A DNA stretch of 64,000 nt from JBGRQA01 sp041725895 (GTDB lineage Bacteria; Bacteroidota; Bacteroidia; Bacteroidales; Marinifilaceae): positions 1 to 64,000 of the forward strand of contig JBGRQA010000025.1 of NCBI GenBank assembly GCA_041725895.1. The letters are read 5' to 3'. How positions within the stretch are numbered: position 1 is the stretch's first letter; every line of letters starts with the position of its first letter. The position numbers and the translations under genes were made by a program. This document shows, piece by piece, positions 34,170 through 43,548 of the stretch. The notes beneath the pieces are model-generated. The model was not told the origin of the DNA. It was given only the letters and a program-made list of their open reading frames with translations, and did no database searches.

Positions 34170-35990
34170 TCAACTCAAAGATTTAATTCTGGTCTTGATT
34201 GGTTTAGCAAGTCTTTTAGCACTTCGTTGAGCGGCATCTTCATCGCTACCTGATGTGTAGCCTCCAAAACTAACTCCCAAAATGCTTTTTGATCCTAAAA
34301 TTCCAATTTTATGCAAATAGTCCTCAATAGCATCCAGATCCAACACACTCGGATCATCCAAATCAGCAATCCACAAAACCCAAATATCTTCTTCCATCTG
34401 TTTTTCCGAATAATCACTAAGGCATTCGACTGAAGCTAAAACTTTTTGCAAATTCCCCAATTTACCATTTATAATAGTGGTTAAAGGAGATAATGCTTCA
34501 TAAGCAGTGCCAAGCTTCGATACAACGAAATCCAAATCATACAAATTCACCTTTGTTTCAGCGCCTGCTTTATAAAGCTTTATTTCGCCTAAAACTGCTT
34601 GCGAAAGAAGAGACATTTGATGTATGGCTTTTAAATGATCCACATAAATTAGCCCATCTCTATATATTTGAGAAACCTTACGCCAAATCTTCATTTTCAA
34701 TAGTATTGGATTCATTCCTGTGGCCTGTAAATCAGTTCCAGCCGGGGTTAACATCTCTCCAACCTTAGCTGCAGCTAATCCTCCCACCAATGACTGGCCT
34801 GCAGCAGATCCCATAACTCCTGCCAATTCCCCAAGAGAAAGAGCGAACCAGCCTGCAGCAGTGGTTGGTAAGACCCAAGCGGCAAGAAGACCTACCGTAA
34901 CACCGGCCCCCACTCCAACAGCTATGTTCATCCAAAAGGCCTGATTTTGGGCTTCTGCCCTCCCATCACTCACAACACCAGAAAATCGATTGAATGCATT
35001 TTCATACTTCCCTGCTTGTAGCAACAGTTTATCTTTTACCCGATCCCCAATTTGCCTGCTCGCCCTGGAATAATCAGTTAATGAAGTAGAAATTTTCTCA
35101 AATTTATCTCTACTTCTTCCGGCTTTTAAGATCAAAGATTGCACAAACTTTTCATCCTCGCCCTCCAACTTTCTTCCCGAACGAACAGGCGTTCCGGCAA
35201 AATCAGGAAATGATCTTTTGCTGTCTTCCCATATTTGATTCCCAAAATCGGGAAAATATTGCTCCAGAATACCTTTCACGGCTACCTCCTGTTCCGGTGC
35301 CATTTTCCTAATGCATTTTAAATATTTAAACAGTTCCAGTTGTTGTGTACGACTAACCGAAACACTGCGGCCTACCAAAACAGGTCCCAGTATATTTTCC
35401 AGATCATAGTAAAGATCAAATGAATGAGCACCTACTGCCTGCTCCTGCTTTTGTACTACTGCATTTTCAGTAGCCTTTCCCTGCTGCACCACATGCGTCA
35501 ACTCGTGAGCCAGCAGGCGTTTCCCTTTGGAACTGCCCGGATCGTATTTTCCCGTATCAAAATAGATGTCACTGCCGTAGGTGAAGGCCTGTGCGCCCAC
35601 CTCTCGGTTCATTTGCACGGCCTGAGCATCGGTATGAACCCTTACCCCACTAAAATCGGACCCTATTTTACGACTCATTTCAGCACCGATACCATCAGGC
35701 AGGGCTTTACCTGCACCCTTGGTGCTGCTGAGTTTTTGACTCATAGCATTGGAAGCAAATTGCTTTCCATCTGGTGAGGACTGAAGAGCTGGCTTCATTT
35801 GGATACTCTCCTGCTCCTTCTCTTCTGGTTTCATTTGCAAACTTTCCTCCTCCTCACAATTGCTGCATTTCATCTGAATAGAGTGCAAAGAGGCAGCTCC
35901 TTTTGCAGGCCGAAGAGAACCAGTGGTATTCCCGACACAATCGAATCTTCTTGTTTTTGAATTCTCCTTTGATCGTTTTTCAGAAATCAT
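34170..35990 (-). CDS. DUF4157 eCIS cargo candidate with hydrophobic segment
   Basis: This 606-residue protein is the most distal gene of the eCIS run. An N-terminal polar region with repeated I-Q-M-K-P-type motifs (about 38-68) precedes the DUF4157 (eCIS core) domain (about 95-170), including the metallopeptidase-like H-E-L-T-H at 162-166. The remaining 430 residues match nothing I know. A strongly hydrophobic, Gly/Ala-rich stretch at about 353-410 looks like two membrane-inserting helices, flanked by amphipathic helices. DUF4157 marks proteins packaged in or made with eCIS particles, so I infer an effector that might act on membranes. No signal peptide. Confidence 0.75.
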   Translation of the reverse strand: MISEKRSKENSKTRRFDCVGNTTGSLRPAKGAASLHSIQMKCSNCEEEESLQMKPEEKEQESIQMKPALQSSPDGKQFASNAMSQKLSSTKGAGKALPDGIGAEMSRKIGSDFSGVRVHTDAQAVQMNREVGAQAFTYGSDIYFDTGKYDPGSSKGKRLLAHELTHVVQQGKATENAVVQKQEQAVGAHSFDLYYDLENILGPVLVGRSVSVSRTQQLELFKYLKCIRKMAPEQEVAVKGILEQYFPDFGNQIWEDSKRSFPDFAGTPVRSGRKLEGEDEKFVQSLILKAGRSRDKFEKISTSLTDYSRASRQIGDRVKDKLLLQAGKYENAFNRFSGVVSDGRAEAQNQAFWMNIAVGVGAGVTVGLLAAWVLPTTAAGWFALSLGELAGVMGSAAGQSLVGGLAAAKVGEMLTPAGTDLQATGMNPILLKMKIWRKVSQIYRDGLIYVDHLKAIHQMSLLSQAVLGEIKLYKAGAETKVNLYDLDFVVSKLGTAYEALSPLTTIINGKLGNLQKVLASVECLSDYSEKQMEEDIWVLWIADLDDPSVLDLDAIEDYLHKIGILGSKSILGVSFGGYTSGSDEDAAQRSAKRLAKPIKTRIKSLS

Positions 35991-36004
35991 AATAGAAAAA
36001 ATTA

Positions 36005-37042
36005 CTACTTAGAACCGCAAGCCTTCCAAGTGCCACCCACATGCACTGTAGTTGCCGATTTACCATGTCGTTTCTCCGTTGCTTTACTTATGCAATTGTC
36101 ATATATTATTTCAGAATGCTTCATTCCCAATCGAACACAACCATGAGAATTTGGACAACCTGGTCTGTAAGGCCAGTAATGGAAAGCAATTCCCCGGCTT
36201 GTCTGAAAATAGGATGCATTTTTTGCCTTTGGATATTTCCCCAAAGCACATGCCTGCCTTTCAATAACAAAATTACCTTTAGGGGTACAATTTGATCCCG
36301 AACGATTACTTTCTTTTGTGTTGTTGCAATTGTTTTTTCCTAGCCCCCTACCTATTGTTGCAGGAAAAGGACCAACACCTTGTTTACCGGCCTGCGGACC
36401 GGTCCATGTTAAAGTTACCTTAGCTGGGTTCGTCACATCCACATCTATATGCTTGATGTAAGTTTTCGGAAAACCGGATACGGTCCGATCATGCTTTCTA
36501 CCACAAACTCGCTGAATGGAAGTACTCTGTCCTTTTCCCTGCTGCACCACATGCGTCAACTCGTGAGCCAGCAGATGCCTCCCTTTGGAACTACCCGGAT
36601 CGTATTTTCCTGAGTTGAAATAGATGTCATTCCCATGCGTAAAGGCCTGTGCACCCACCTCCCGGTTCATTTGCACTGCCCGTGCATCAGTATGAATCTT
36701 TACCTTACCAAAATCGGCTCCTATTCTATTCCCCATTTCATTGCCCAGGCCTTGGGGAAGAGCTTTTCCTGTTCCCTTGGTACTGCTAAGCCTTTGCCCC
36801 ATAGCTTCGGAGGCAAATTGCTTTCCATCGGGTGATAACTGAAGAGCTGGCTTCATCTGAATGGCCTCTTCTGCGTCGATGGGCTGCATCCGCAAGCTAT
36901 CTCCGTTGCTCATCCGCATCACCCTGTCGGCAACAGCATCGGCTTCTTTTTCGTATTTGTCGTTGGGGCAACCAATTTCCAGTTTGGGCTGCAACAAGGA
37001 GGGCTGGTGTTTCTTTGAGGATAAAGTTTTCAATTGAAGCAT
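36005..37042 (-). CDS. DUF4157 and L,D-transpeptidase (YkuD) fusion, eCIS cargo candidate
   Basis: This is a 345-residue two-domain protein. The DUF4157 part (about 20-170) has the usual Q-P-K-L-E-I-G-x-P-N-D-K-Y-E-x-E-A-D start and H-E-L-T-H at 160-164. It is nearly the same sequence as in the neighbour at 34170. The C-terminal part (about 225-340) has the YkuD active-site pattern: His288 in A-F-H-Y-W, then S-H-G-C-V-R with catalytic Cys302. L,D-transpeptidases act on peptidoglycan stem peptides. There is no signal peptide, so delivery by the eCIS, not export, is the likely route. I infer a wall-targeting effector. Confidence 0.8.
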   Translation of the reverse strand: MLQLKTLSSKKHQPSLLQPKLEIGCPNDKYEKEADAVADRVMRMSNGDSLRMQPIDAEEAIQMKPALQLSPDGKQFASEAMGQRLSSTKGTGKALPQGLGNEMGNRIGADFGKVKIHTDARAVQMNREVGAQAFTHGNDIYFNSGKYDPGSSKGRHLLAHELTHVVQQGKGQSTSIQRVCGRKHDRTVSGFPKTYIKHIDVDVTNPAKVTLTWTGPQAGKQGVGPFPATIGRGLGKNNCNNTKESNRSGSNCTPKGNFVIERQACALGKYPKAKNASYFQTSRGIAFHYWPYRPGCPNSHGCVRLGMKHSEIIYDNCISKATEKRHGKSATTVHVGGTWKACGSK

Positions 37043-37053
37043 AACCGGTTATT

Positions 37054-38409
37054 TTAAAGTGTTCGTCGATTCTTATGATATTCCCGTTTGATTCCGTCAA
37101 TGATATCAAAACGTTGAATTAGGCTAGCCCCTCTTCCCAGGGCCCGTAGAGCGCAGTGTTGTATAATGTTGATGATAGCTCCTCCGGAGATCTCATACTT
37201 ACATGCAATTTCGGACAATTCGATGGATTTTTCCAATTTAACTTCCACCGGAAAACCATTTTTCCAAATCTTGTGACGTTCTTCAGCCGTGGGCATGGGA
37301 AAGTGAATCATCGATTGAAACCTGCGAACAAAGGCCTCATCTACATTCCCTTTCAGGTTGGTGGCCAGGATTACCAAACCGTTGAAGTCCTCAATTCGCT
37401 GCAAAAGATAGGACACCTGCTGATTGGCATACCGATCGTGGGCATCGCGGGTACTGGTTCGTTTGCCAAACAATGCATCCGCTTCGTCAAAGAACAGGAT
37501 CCACTCCTTGTTCTCGGCCCGGTCGAATAGTTTGGCCAGGTTCTTCTCGGTTTCACCAATGTATTTGGAAACCATCTGCGACAAGTCGATCCGGTACACG
37601 TCTCTTCCTGTTTTTTTGCCAAGTAATGCGGCAGTAGTGGTTTTGCCCGTTCCCGGAGGACCATAAAAAAGTGTTTTGTAGCCGGGCTTCAGAATTCTTC
37701 CCATTCCCCAATCCTTCATCATCGTACCATGATGGGTAATCCATGTCTCAATTTCCTTGAGTTGAGCCATCACATGTTGATTCAGAACCAGATCGGACCA
37801 ATCCATTTTGGTGCTCAATAGTTTGGCCGGAAATTCAGTGCTGAAATTGGGTTTGCGGGCCTCCCCTATGGTAAACAGATCGAGGATTTCCTGTGAAAGA
37901 ATAATGGCCCCACTCAGCAGAGGCTCCTCCTTACCGATTTCTTCCAACCAAAGAATATTTTCCCTGCTAAACTTGTGCTGTCCATCGAAACAATGCTGCA
38001 AAGAGAAACGCCTGTCCAAATCACTGCCGGCCAAAATAAACATGGCGGTTTCCCCTGTTGGAATAAAACCCGTGTGATTTTTCCCCCGCTTGCCGCCAAA
38101 CTCCGTATAGATCTGTTGGGTTGTTTCATTTTTCACCAGAAACAGATCCAATAATTCAGGTTTTACATGGGGAACAAGAGCCAGAACCAGCAGAAACCTT
38201 TCCTCAAAATCCAACTCGTGCTGCTTAACAAAAGCTGAAAAAGCGGATCCACTTCCGTTCAGCTGAGGCGGCATAATATCGTACACACATTTGTATGGGG
38301 TTTCCTGCCTGGCGTTGAGCAAGGATCTGGTTTTCAGAATCTCTCTAAACCAGGCTATTTCCCGACCTATATCAGCCGCGTTGGTTGCTATTTTAGTTTG
38401 TATCACCAT
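37054..38409 (-). CDS. eCIS AAA+ ATPase (Afp15/Pvc15-like)
   Basis: This 451-residue AAA+ protein has an N-terminal domain of about 190 residues typical of eCIS ATPases. Walker A is G-P-P-G-T-G-K-T-T (249-257), Walker B is I-L-F-F-D-E-A-D (304-311), and the sensor/arginine-finger region V-R-R-F is near 349-352. Afp15/Pvc15 ATPases are found in nearly all eCIS loci and are linked to particle assembly and cargo loading. The start overlaps the tape-measure stop by 7 bases, and the two cargo genes follow, which fits a loading role. Confidence 0.9.
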   Translation of the reverse strand: MVIQTKIATNAADIGREIAWFREILKTRSLLNARQETPYKCVYDIMPPQLNGSGSAFSAFVKQHELDFEERFLLVLALVPHVKPELLDLFLVKNETTQQIYTEFGGKRGKNHTGFIPTGETAMFILAGSDLDRRFSLQHCFDGQHKFSRENILWLEEIGKEEPLLSGAIILSQEILDLFTIGEARKPNFSTEFPAKLLSTKMDWSDLVLNQHVMAQLKEIETWITHHGTMMKDWGMGRILKPGYKTLFYGPPGTGKTTTAALLGKKTGRDVYRIDLSQMVSKYIGETEKNLAKLFDRAENKEWILFFDEADALFGKRTSTRDAHDRYANQQVSYLLQRIEDFNGLVILATNLKGNVDEAFVRRFQSMIHFPMPTAEERHKIWKNGFPVEVKLEKSIELSEIACKYEISGGAIINIIQHCALRALGRGASLIQRFDIIDGIKREYHKNRRTL

Positions 38410-40292
38410 TCAACATATAGTATTTTAGAACTCCATGGAAATTTGATAATGGATATGGCCCAGGGCAGTTTTTCGAGCATCACATCAAAAGTGTGCCTTT
38501 CAATCATTAGGTTCCATCCCTGCCCTCCCTGTTTCAGAATCCCATCCCGTCGAATATAAGTATCTCTCAGCGCCTCAGGTCGACTGGTCTTCAATGCTTC
38601 CCACCTCTCCAAAACCATCTTGATCAAATGGACACATTCCTCCTTCTCCTCATCCAAAAGGGGAAAATCTTTTGGAACTGGTTCCCACACCTGAAGTCCA
38701 CATAGGATCTTATTCAGTACCATATCATACTCAGGGGCAGTCTCCCGGCCTGTGGCAATAAACTGCAACAAGTAAACCGCCCTAAAAGCATCTTCTCTAC
38801 TTTTGAATTGAAGCTCCTTATCAAGCAGATTCAACCCATCAAAGAAATACCTGAGAAAAGGATGAAAAAGTACGAGTCCGGCATTGCTGATAAAGATCTC
38901 TTCCACATCACTTGATACCTGTAACGGAGCTTGCAAAAAAGTATTTTCGATTTGTTTTTGAGATTTTCCCCGGGCAATTTTCTCCCTACTTGTAGCTGTT
39001 TGCACCAATTGCCTCGGAGCCTTTCCAGCTACCGGCAATTTTTCTTTCTGATCATCCTGCAGTTCTCCTGTGATCGTGCTACTTTTCCTTTCAACGCATT
39101 GATCTTCAACTTCCTTATCTTTTGAAACTTGTGGCGAATCCTGAATAAACACTTCCTTTGATTGCCTTTTTGAAACCTTTTGATCCCTTCGTCTATCTAT
39201 TTTACCATCTCCTTCTTCAAGTAGCTGTTTACAATTTCCCAAAACCTCTGAAGGCATACGATTCAACTCTTTGGTATAATGATCAACAAGCTCCAGAATT
39301 TCCGGAGCAATCGTTCCCGAAGTCTTTTGTACAATTTCAAGTAAGGCCTGACCACAGGAAGACAGGGGCATTGCCGCTTGAAATACAGCCCTTAAGATGT
39401 AAAACTCTTCCTTTTTCTTCGCTTTTTTAGTGTGAGAAAGCACATTACGAAACAGCTCCACCAATAGCAACTCTTTTTGAAACGAAGTAGGAATTACAAA
39501 CCTCAGATCCAGCACCTCTTTGAGAAATGTAATCTTTTGATCCTCCCCCGACAAACTCGTCTCTACACAGAAATGCTGAATAAAGACATGGTAAAAATTG
39601 TCTACCAAAAATCTTCTGTGCTGTTCTGATTGGACTAAGGAAAGTACTACCTGAAAAAGACCATATAAACTTTCGTATCTCTCCTCATCCAGCCGTTGAA
39701 AGAGAGCATCCAATTGCTTATGATCCAATTGAAAGATCATGCGTTTTCGAACAACCGATTCCTTTAAAGCAGGAAGGATCAGTTTTTTCAGGCTTTCTTT
39801 TTCCCAACCCAGTACCTTAGGAAAAATATCCTCCAAAACATCGGCTTCTGTCTTCCTATGCCACCATGGAAAATACCCGTGGCACAGGAAATATAAAAAC
39901 TGTTCCGGCACATCCTGTGTTTGAGAAACTACTCTTACCCCGGCGAGTTTATCCTCACTTCCATTCGCAAATGAACTTTGCCTTGTTTTGTCTCCACCGG
40001 ATTTCAGCAACTTGCCCATCTGCTCCTCCACTTTTTCAATGATTCTTTTCACAAAGTCGTGTTCCAGGTCCTTTTCCCCAATAGCACCGATATCAAGTTC
40101 CAGTTTTTCAATTCGAATGGTATTCTCCCCACAGGCAATTCCCGAAAACACCTGATCGAGGGCCGGATGAAGCTTTTGCCTGACCAGTTCTGCTATTCTG
40201 TTCTGAATGGATATAGCACGACCTCGGTCCGAAACAGTTAGTTCCAGCACCTCACGGCAGATGATATGATTTTGCTCCTTCATCCGGATCAT
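38403..40292 (-). CDS. Contractile injection system tape measure protein
   Basis: This 629-residue protein matches the CIS tape-measure family (Afp14-like position). The N-terminal region has the typical L-E-L-T-V x(10-20) helix then I-R-I-E-K-L-E-L-D-I-G-A-I-G at about 60-74. Long alpha-helical stretches follow, with a low-complexity charged middle (about 355-460). The C-terminal region (about 470-629) has G-L-V-L-F-H-P-F-L-R-Y-F-F, conserved in the family. Length fixes tube length in relatives. The start overlaps the preceding stop by 4 bases (ATGA). Confidence 0.85.
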   Translation of the reverse strand: MIRMKEQNHIICREVLELTVSDRGRAISIQNRIAELVRQKLHPALDQVFSGIACGENTIRIEKLELDIGAIGEKDLEHDFVKRIIEKVEEQMGKLLKSGGDKTRQSSFANGSEDKLAGVRVVSQTQDVPEQFLYFLCHGYFPWWHRKTEADVLEDIFPKVLGWEKESLKKLILPALKESVVRKRMIFQLDHKQLDALFQRLDEERYESLYGLFQVVLSLVQSEQHRRFLVDNFYHVFIQHFCVETSLSGEDQKITFLKEVLDLRFVIPTSFQKELLLVELFRNVLSHTKKAKKKEEFYILRAVFQAAMPLSSCGQALLEIVQKTSGTIAPEILELVDHYTKELNRMPSEVLGNCKQLLEEGDGKIDRRRDQKVSKRQSKEVFIQDSPQVSKDKEVEDQCVERKSSTITGELQDDQKEKLPVAGKAPRQLVQTATSREKIARGKSQKQIENTFLQAPLQVSSDVEEIFISNAGLVLFHPFLRYFFDGLNLLDKELQFKSREDAFRAVYLLQFIATGRETAPEYDMVLNKILCGLQVWEPVPKDFPLLDEEKEECVHLIKMVLERWEALKTSRPEALRDTYIRRDGILKQGGQGWNLMIERHTFDVMLEKLPWAISIIKFPWSSKILYVEW

Positions 40293-43200
40293 TTCATTAG
40301 TTTTCCTACGAGCTCTGTTTTATTATCTGATTTGAGATACTTAACCTCCTTCTCATCCAGAATATACATTAGTTTATCCTTTGTCAACAACATCAATTCG
40401 GATTCCGTCAAGGTGGCACCTCCGGTGCTGGCTTTGAATTCATTCTCTACTTTTGTTTTCGATTCCTCTGCTGTAATAGTACTTCCTCTTGCTTCCAAAA
40501 CTTTTACGATCTCTTCTTTCGTCAGCAAACCAACATCTACCATCACTCCGGGTTTGGGCTTGCTTTCCTGGCAATTTTGGTCCTGGTATTTTTCAATCAG
40601 CTGTCCCAACTGCTCATAACTTGTACTTCTACTATACTTTATTCCCAGACAACTAAGCAATTTCCGTCTCCAGTCTGCACTTTCCAGAACCCCTCCCCTA
40701 ATCTCTTTTTCTGTGAATCCGGCAGTTTTTCTCAAATTGGTTAGCAAAAGTTTATAGATATCATCCGTTCTGCTGTAATTTATCCCTCTCAATTCAAGTG
40801 CCTTTTTCACAGCTTCATCACCCCAACATTGCAATATTTCGACACTGTAGCAGCATTTTTCCATCACAAGAATAGTAACGCTTGCCGTATCGGTTTGCTT
40901 CGTTTTCCTGTTAATCAAGGTATAAGTGAAAGTGTCAACCCCGGAGAAATTGCTTTGAGGCTGATATCTTAATACGTTACTTTTCGATTCTCTACTAATT
41001 GTCCCCTTTTTCTCTGATGTTTCATCAAAATGCTGTAGGGAAATCCCATTTCCTACCTGATAATCATTTCGGCCTACATCAATATCCACCCAATGACCTT
41101 TCATCGTTACCGCATAATCCGGTCGTGCAAAAGGAGGAACATTCAGGACAAAATCCTTTTTATCACACATGGGTACACAAAGTTTCTCCTCACAACAGAT
41201 GTAGGGTAGACTGAAATCAGCCAGTACTTCTTTTTCTGCACTGTCCTCATACACTAAAATAAATGTCCCACCTATGCTAACCCCTGCCTGGTGATCGATA
41301 CCGGGATGCTTACTCAGGAAGGTTGAAAATGTTACTGACTCTTTTGGAAGATAAGATTCCCTCCGCTTAAATGAATGATAGATTCGGAAGAACTTGTTAT
41401 AGAACAAGAAGTCCGTGAACCGATAACCCAATGGCATAATTCGTTGAATTAGACCATTAATCAAATGAAGCTGCTCCTTCCGGTCACCCATTTTTAACTT
41501 TCGGGGCAGATATGTCTCCACAAGGAAAAAATCGATAATATATTTCAGTATTTCTTTGTAGTTCTCTCGGTATTGGAGAAAATCAAATTCGCGCAAACAT
41601 TCCTTCATGGTACTGCACATCTTAGAGAGCAAATCGAGCAACACCTTGCTACGTTCCATCAAATCCTTTTCCTTCTCATCTTCCTCCCCTTGGAAAATAA
41701 TTTTCCTGTTCTCCTCCACATACTCATACAATACCTTCAAATCATGAATGATTCCTAAAAAGTTGGCCCGGGCCATTCGGTACTCTTCCTGCAGGTCTTC
41801 AAAGCCACAACTGTAATCCGGTTTAAGCTTACCAGTATCCGGATTCAATTGCAAGGCCATGATTTGAAATGACAAGTTGAATTGATCTTTCAAAAGATTA
41901 ATTCTATCCATCACTTCCTCCAGCCTTTTACCGAGATATCCTTCAATTCTTAGGAAGGAATTTCCCTGAGTGTCATAATACAATGGGGTGGACAATTTAT
42001 CCTTAGGCTTGGATTGATCAACTGACTGATCATCGTAGGATAGAATCAAGGCATCTGCCTCCTGAGAACATCCTCTTGTTGCATCATGGTACCAATAATC
42101 TTTGAGTCGTCCGAGTTTTTCGAAGGAACTCTCTTGATTCGGATTGTAATACCATGGAATGGAACGCATCCCCAATGGGCTTGATTTTTCACTGCTCGGA
42201 GTAATCTTTATCGGAAATTCCTCTTTTTTTGCCAAAACAATTTTCAAACGATCCAAATCAAAACTCTCAAACATCAGCACCAAGCGATTGTGTAAGGCTA
42301 TCATTTTCCGGATCAACTCCCTCTGATGATTGTACACAGGAGGCTGCACAAACTCATTCCTGTAATCACAAGCATTCCCCTGGTAGGAAGATGGTTGTAT
42401 CGCTTTCCCCAGCACCAAATGCCTGGGAAACTTGTTTCGATTGGAGCAACACCCCCACATCAGTTCAGAAGATACTTGCTTGAATTCATGGTAAGCCGCA
42501 ATCAAATCCCGGAAATAATCATAAACATATTGGATTCCCCGGTAAGAAGGAGTATTCAATGCCTCATCACGAATGAATTCCAGCAGATCCTTCTTCACAT
42601 CTCTAATTCTTCTGGATTGGAACGGATTAATATTGCTATAAAATTCTGAAAGAAGAGGTGCGTAAAGCTCATAAGTATCCGACAGAGCATCCATTAGTGA
42701 GTCGAATACTTTTAGAATGACCACTGCATAATTCTTTGAGAATGCCTTGTAATCTTTTGAATGTGCTTTCCCGGGTAGAAAAAGCACACGGAGCATATCA
42801 ACAAAGGGCAATTTGTCATCAATAGCAGAGGAATTGAACTTTTTCTTCTGTTGAGTCCCCAAATAACGACCAGCCTGATCTGCTCTTCTTTTCTGCAAAC
42901 TTTTTATCGTCTGCATACTTTTGGTGCCAAACAATTCAGATTCTTCCTTAAGGCTTCTTTCCTCCTTCGCTAAAATGGCCCTGTTCTCAACCTTTTGAAG
43001 ATCTTCAACACTAATGAGTAATTTCCTTACCCTATGTATGCGTTCTTTGCCCAGTTCATCACAACTCTTCCCCAGGCAAGATTTCAAATCCTTATCGTAA
43101 CTTTCAACAAAGAGCAGAACAACTTTATCATCAAGGAAATCGTCAGGAACTTTCAGACTTGCAACATCAGGTCCATCGTCCGCTTTTTCGGTCAATAGTT

Positions 43201-43537
43201 CCCAAAGATCAATATCCTTTTCATTGGTAACAGGATGCACAAAAGGGGCATACAATGTTCCCGGAGGCAAGGTATAATTCCTGTATTTTACAGTAATACA
43301 CTCCCCCAGGGATATCAGATATCCTTCAGATGTAATTCCTGTTCCTCCAGAAATGGTTATTGTTCCAGCTTTGGGATCATAATTAACTTCCAATCCACAA
43401 ACAATCCCTACTCCAATAAGCCTTGACCTTGTCAGTCTGTTTTGCTGATCGAGATAGTTGATCAAGCTATTCAGCTGCTCGCTGGTAAGTACCTGGTTGC
43501 TTTCAAAAACAGGGTGAGTATTAAATATTTCGGCCAT
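40289..43537 (-). CDS. Large multidomain eCIS-associated protein (possible fibre or baseplate part)
   Basis: This 1082-residue protein is not assigned to a classical Afp number. The N-terminus (about 15-75) has a block V-L-T-S-E-Q-L-N-S-L-I-N-Y-L and G-I-V-C-G-L-E-V that I associate with proteins of Bacteroidota eCIS loci. A long helical region follows. A region near 770-900 has paired cysteines (C-C-E-E-K-L-C-V-P-M-C) and an Ig/cadherin-like segment (F-S-G-V-D-T-F-T-Y-T). The last roughly 175 residues contain three or four helix-extended-helix (SAP/LEM-like) motifs; the clearest is at 1053-1082. It may replace the missing Afp13 fibre. Function is not known. Confidence 0.6.
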   Translation of the reverse strand: MAEIFNTHPVFESNQVLTSEQLNSLINYLDQQNRLTRSRLIGVGIVCGLEVNYDPKAGTITISGGTGITSEGYLISLGECITVKYRNYTLPPGTLYAPFVHPVTNEKDIDLWELLTEKADDGPDVASLKVPDDFLDDKVVLLFVESYDKDLKSCLGKSCDELGKERIHRVRKLLISVEDLQKVENRAILAKEERSLKEESELFGTKSMQTIKSLQKRRADQAGRYLGTQQKKKFNSSAIDDKLPFVDMLRVLFLPGKAHSKDYKAFSKNYAVVILKVFDSLMDALSDTYELYAPLLSEFYSNINPFQSRRIRDVKKDLLEFIRDEALNTPSYRGIQYVYDYFRDLIAAYHEFKQVSSELMWGCCSNRNKFPRHLVLGKAIQPSSYQGNACDYRNEFVQPPVYNHQRELIRKMIALHNRLVLMFESFDLDRLKIVLAKKEEFPIKITPSSEKSSPLGMRSIPWYYNPNQESSFEKLGRLKDYWYHDATRGCSQEADALILSYDDQSVDQSKPKDKLSTPLYYDTQGNSFLRIEGYLGKRLEEVMDRINLLKDQFNLSFQIMALQLNPDTGKLKPDYSCGFEDLQEEYRMARANFLGIIHDLKVLYEYVEENRKIIFQGEEDEKEKDLMERSKVLLDLLSKMCSTMKECLREFDFLQYRENYKEILKYIIDFFLVETYLPRKLKMGDRKEQLHLINGLIQRIMPLGYRFTDFLFYNKFFRIYHSFKRRESYLPKESVTFSTFLSKHPGIDHQAGVSIGGTFILVYEDSAEKEVLADFSLPYICCEEKLCVPMCDKKDFVLNVPPFARPDYAVTMKGHWVDIDVGRNDYQVGNGISLQHFDETSEKKGTISRESKSNVLRYQPQSNFSGVDTFTYTLINRKTKQTDTASVTILVMEKCCYSVEILQCWGDEAVKKALELRGINYSRTDDIYKLLLTNLRKTAGFTEKEIRGGVLESADWRRKLLSCLGIKYSRSTSYEQLGQLIEKYQDQNCQESKPKPGVMVDVGLLTKEEIVKVLEARGSTITAEESKTKVENEFKASTGGATLTESELMLLTKDKLMYILDEKEVKYLKSDNKTELVGKLMK

Positions 43538-43548
43538 TGTACTAAATT

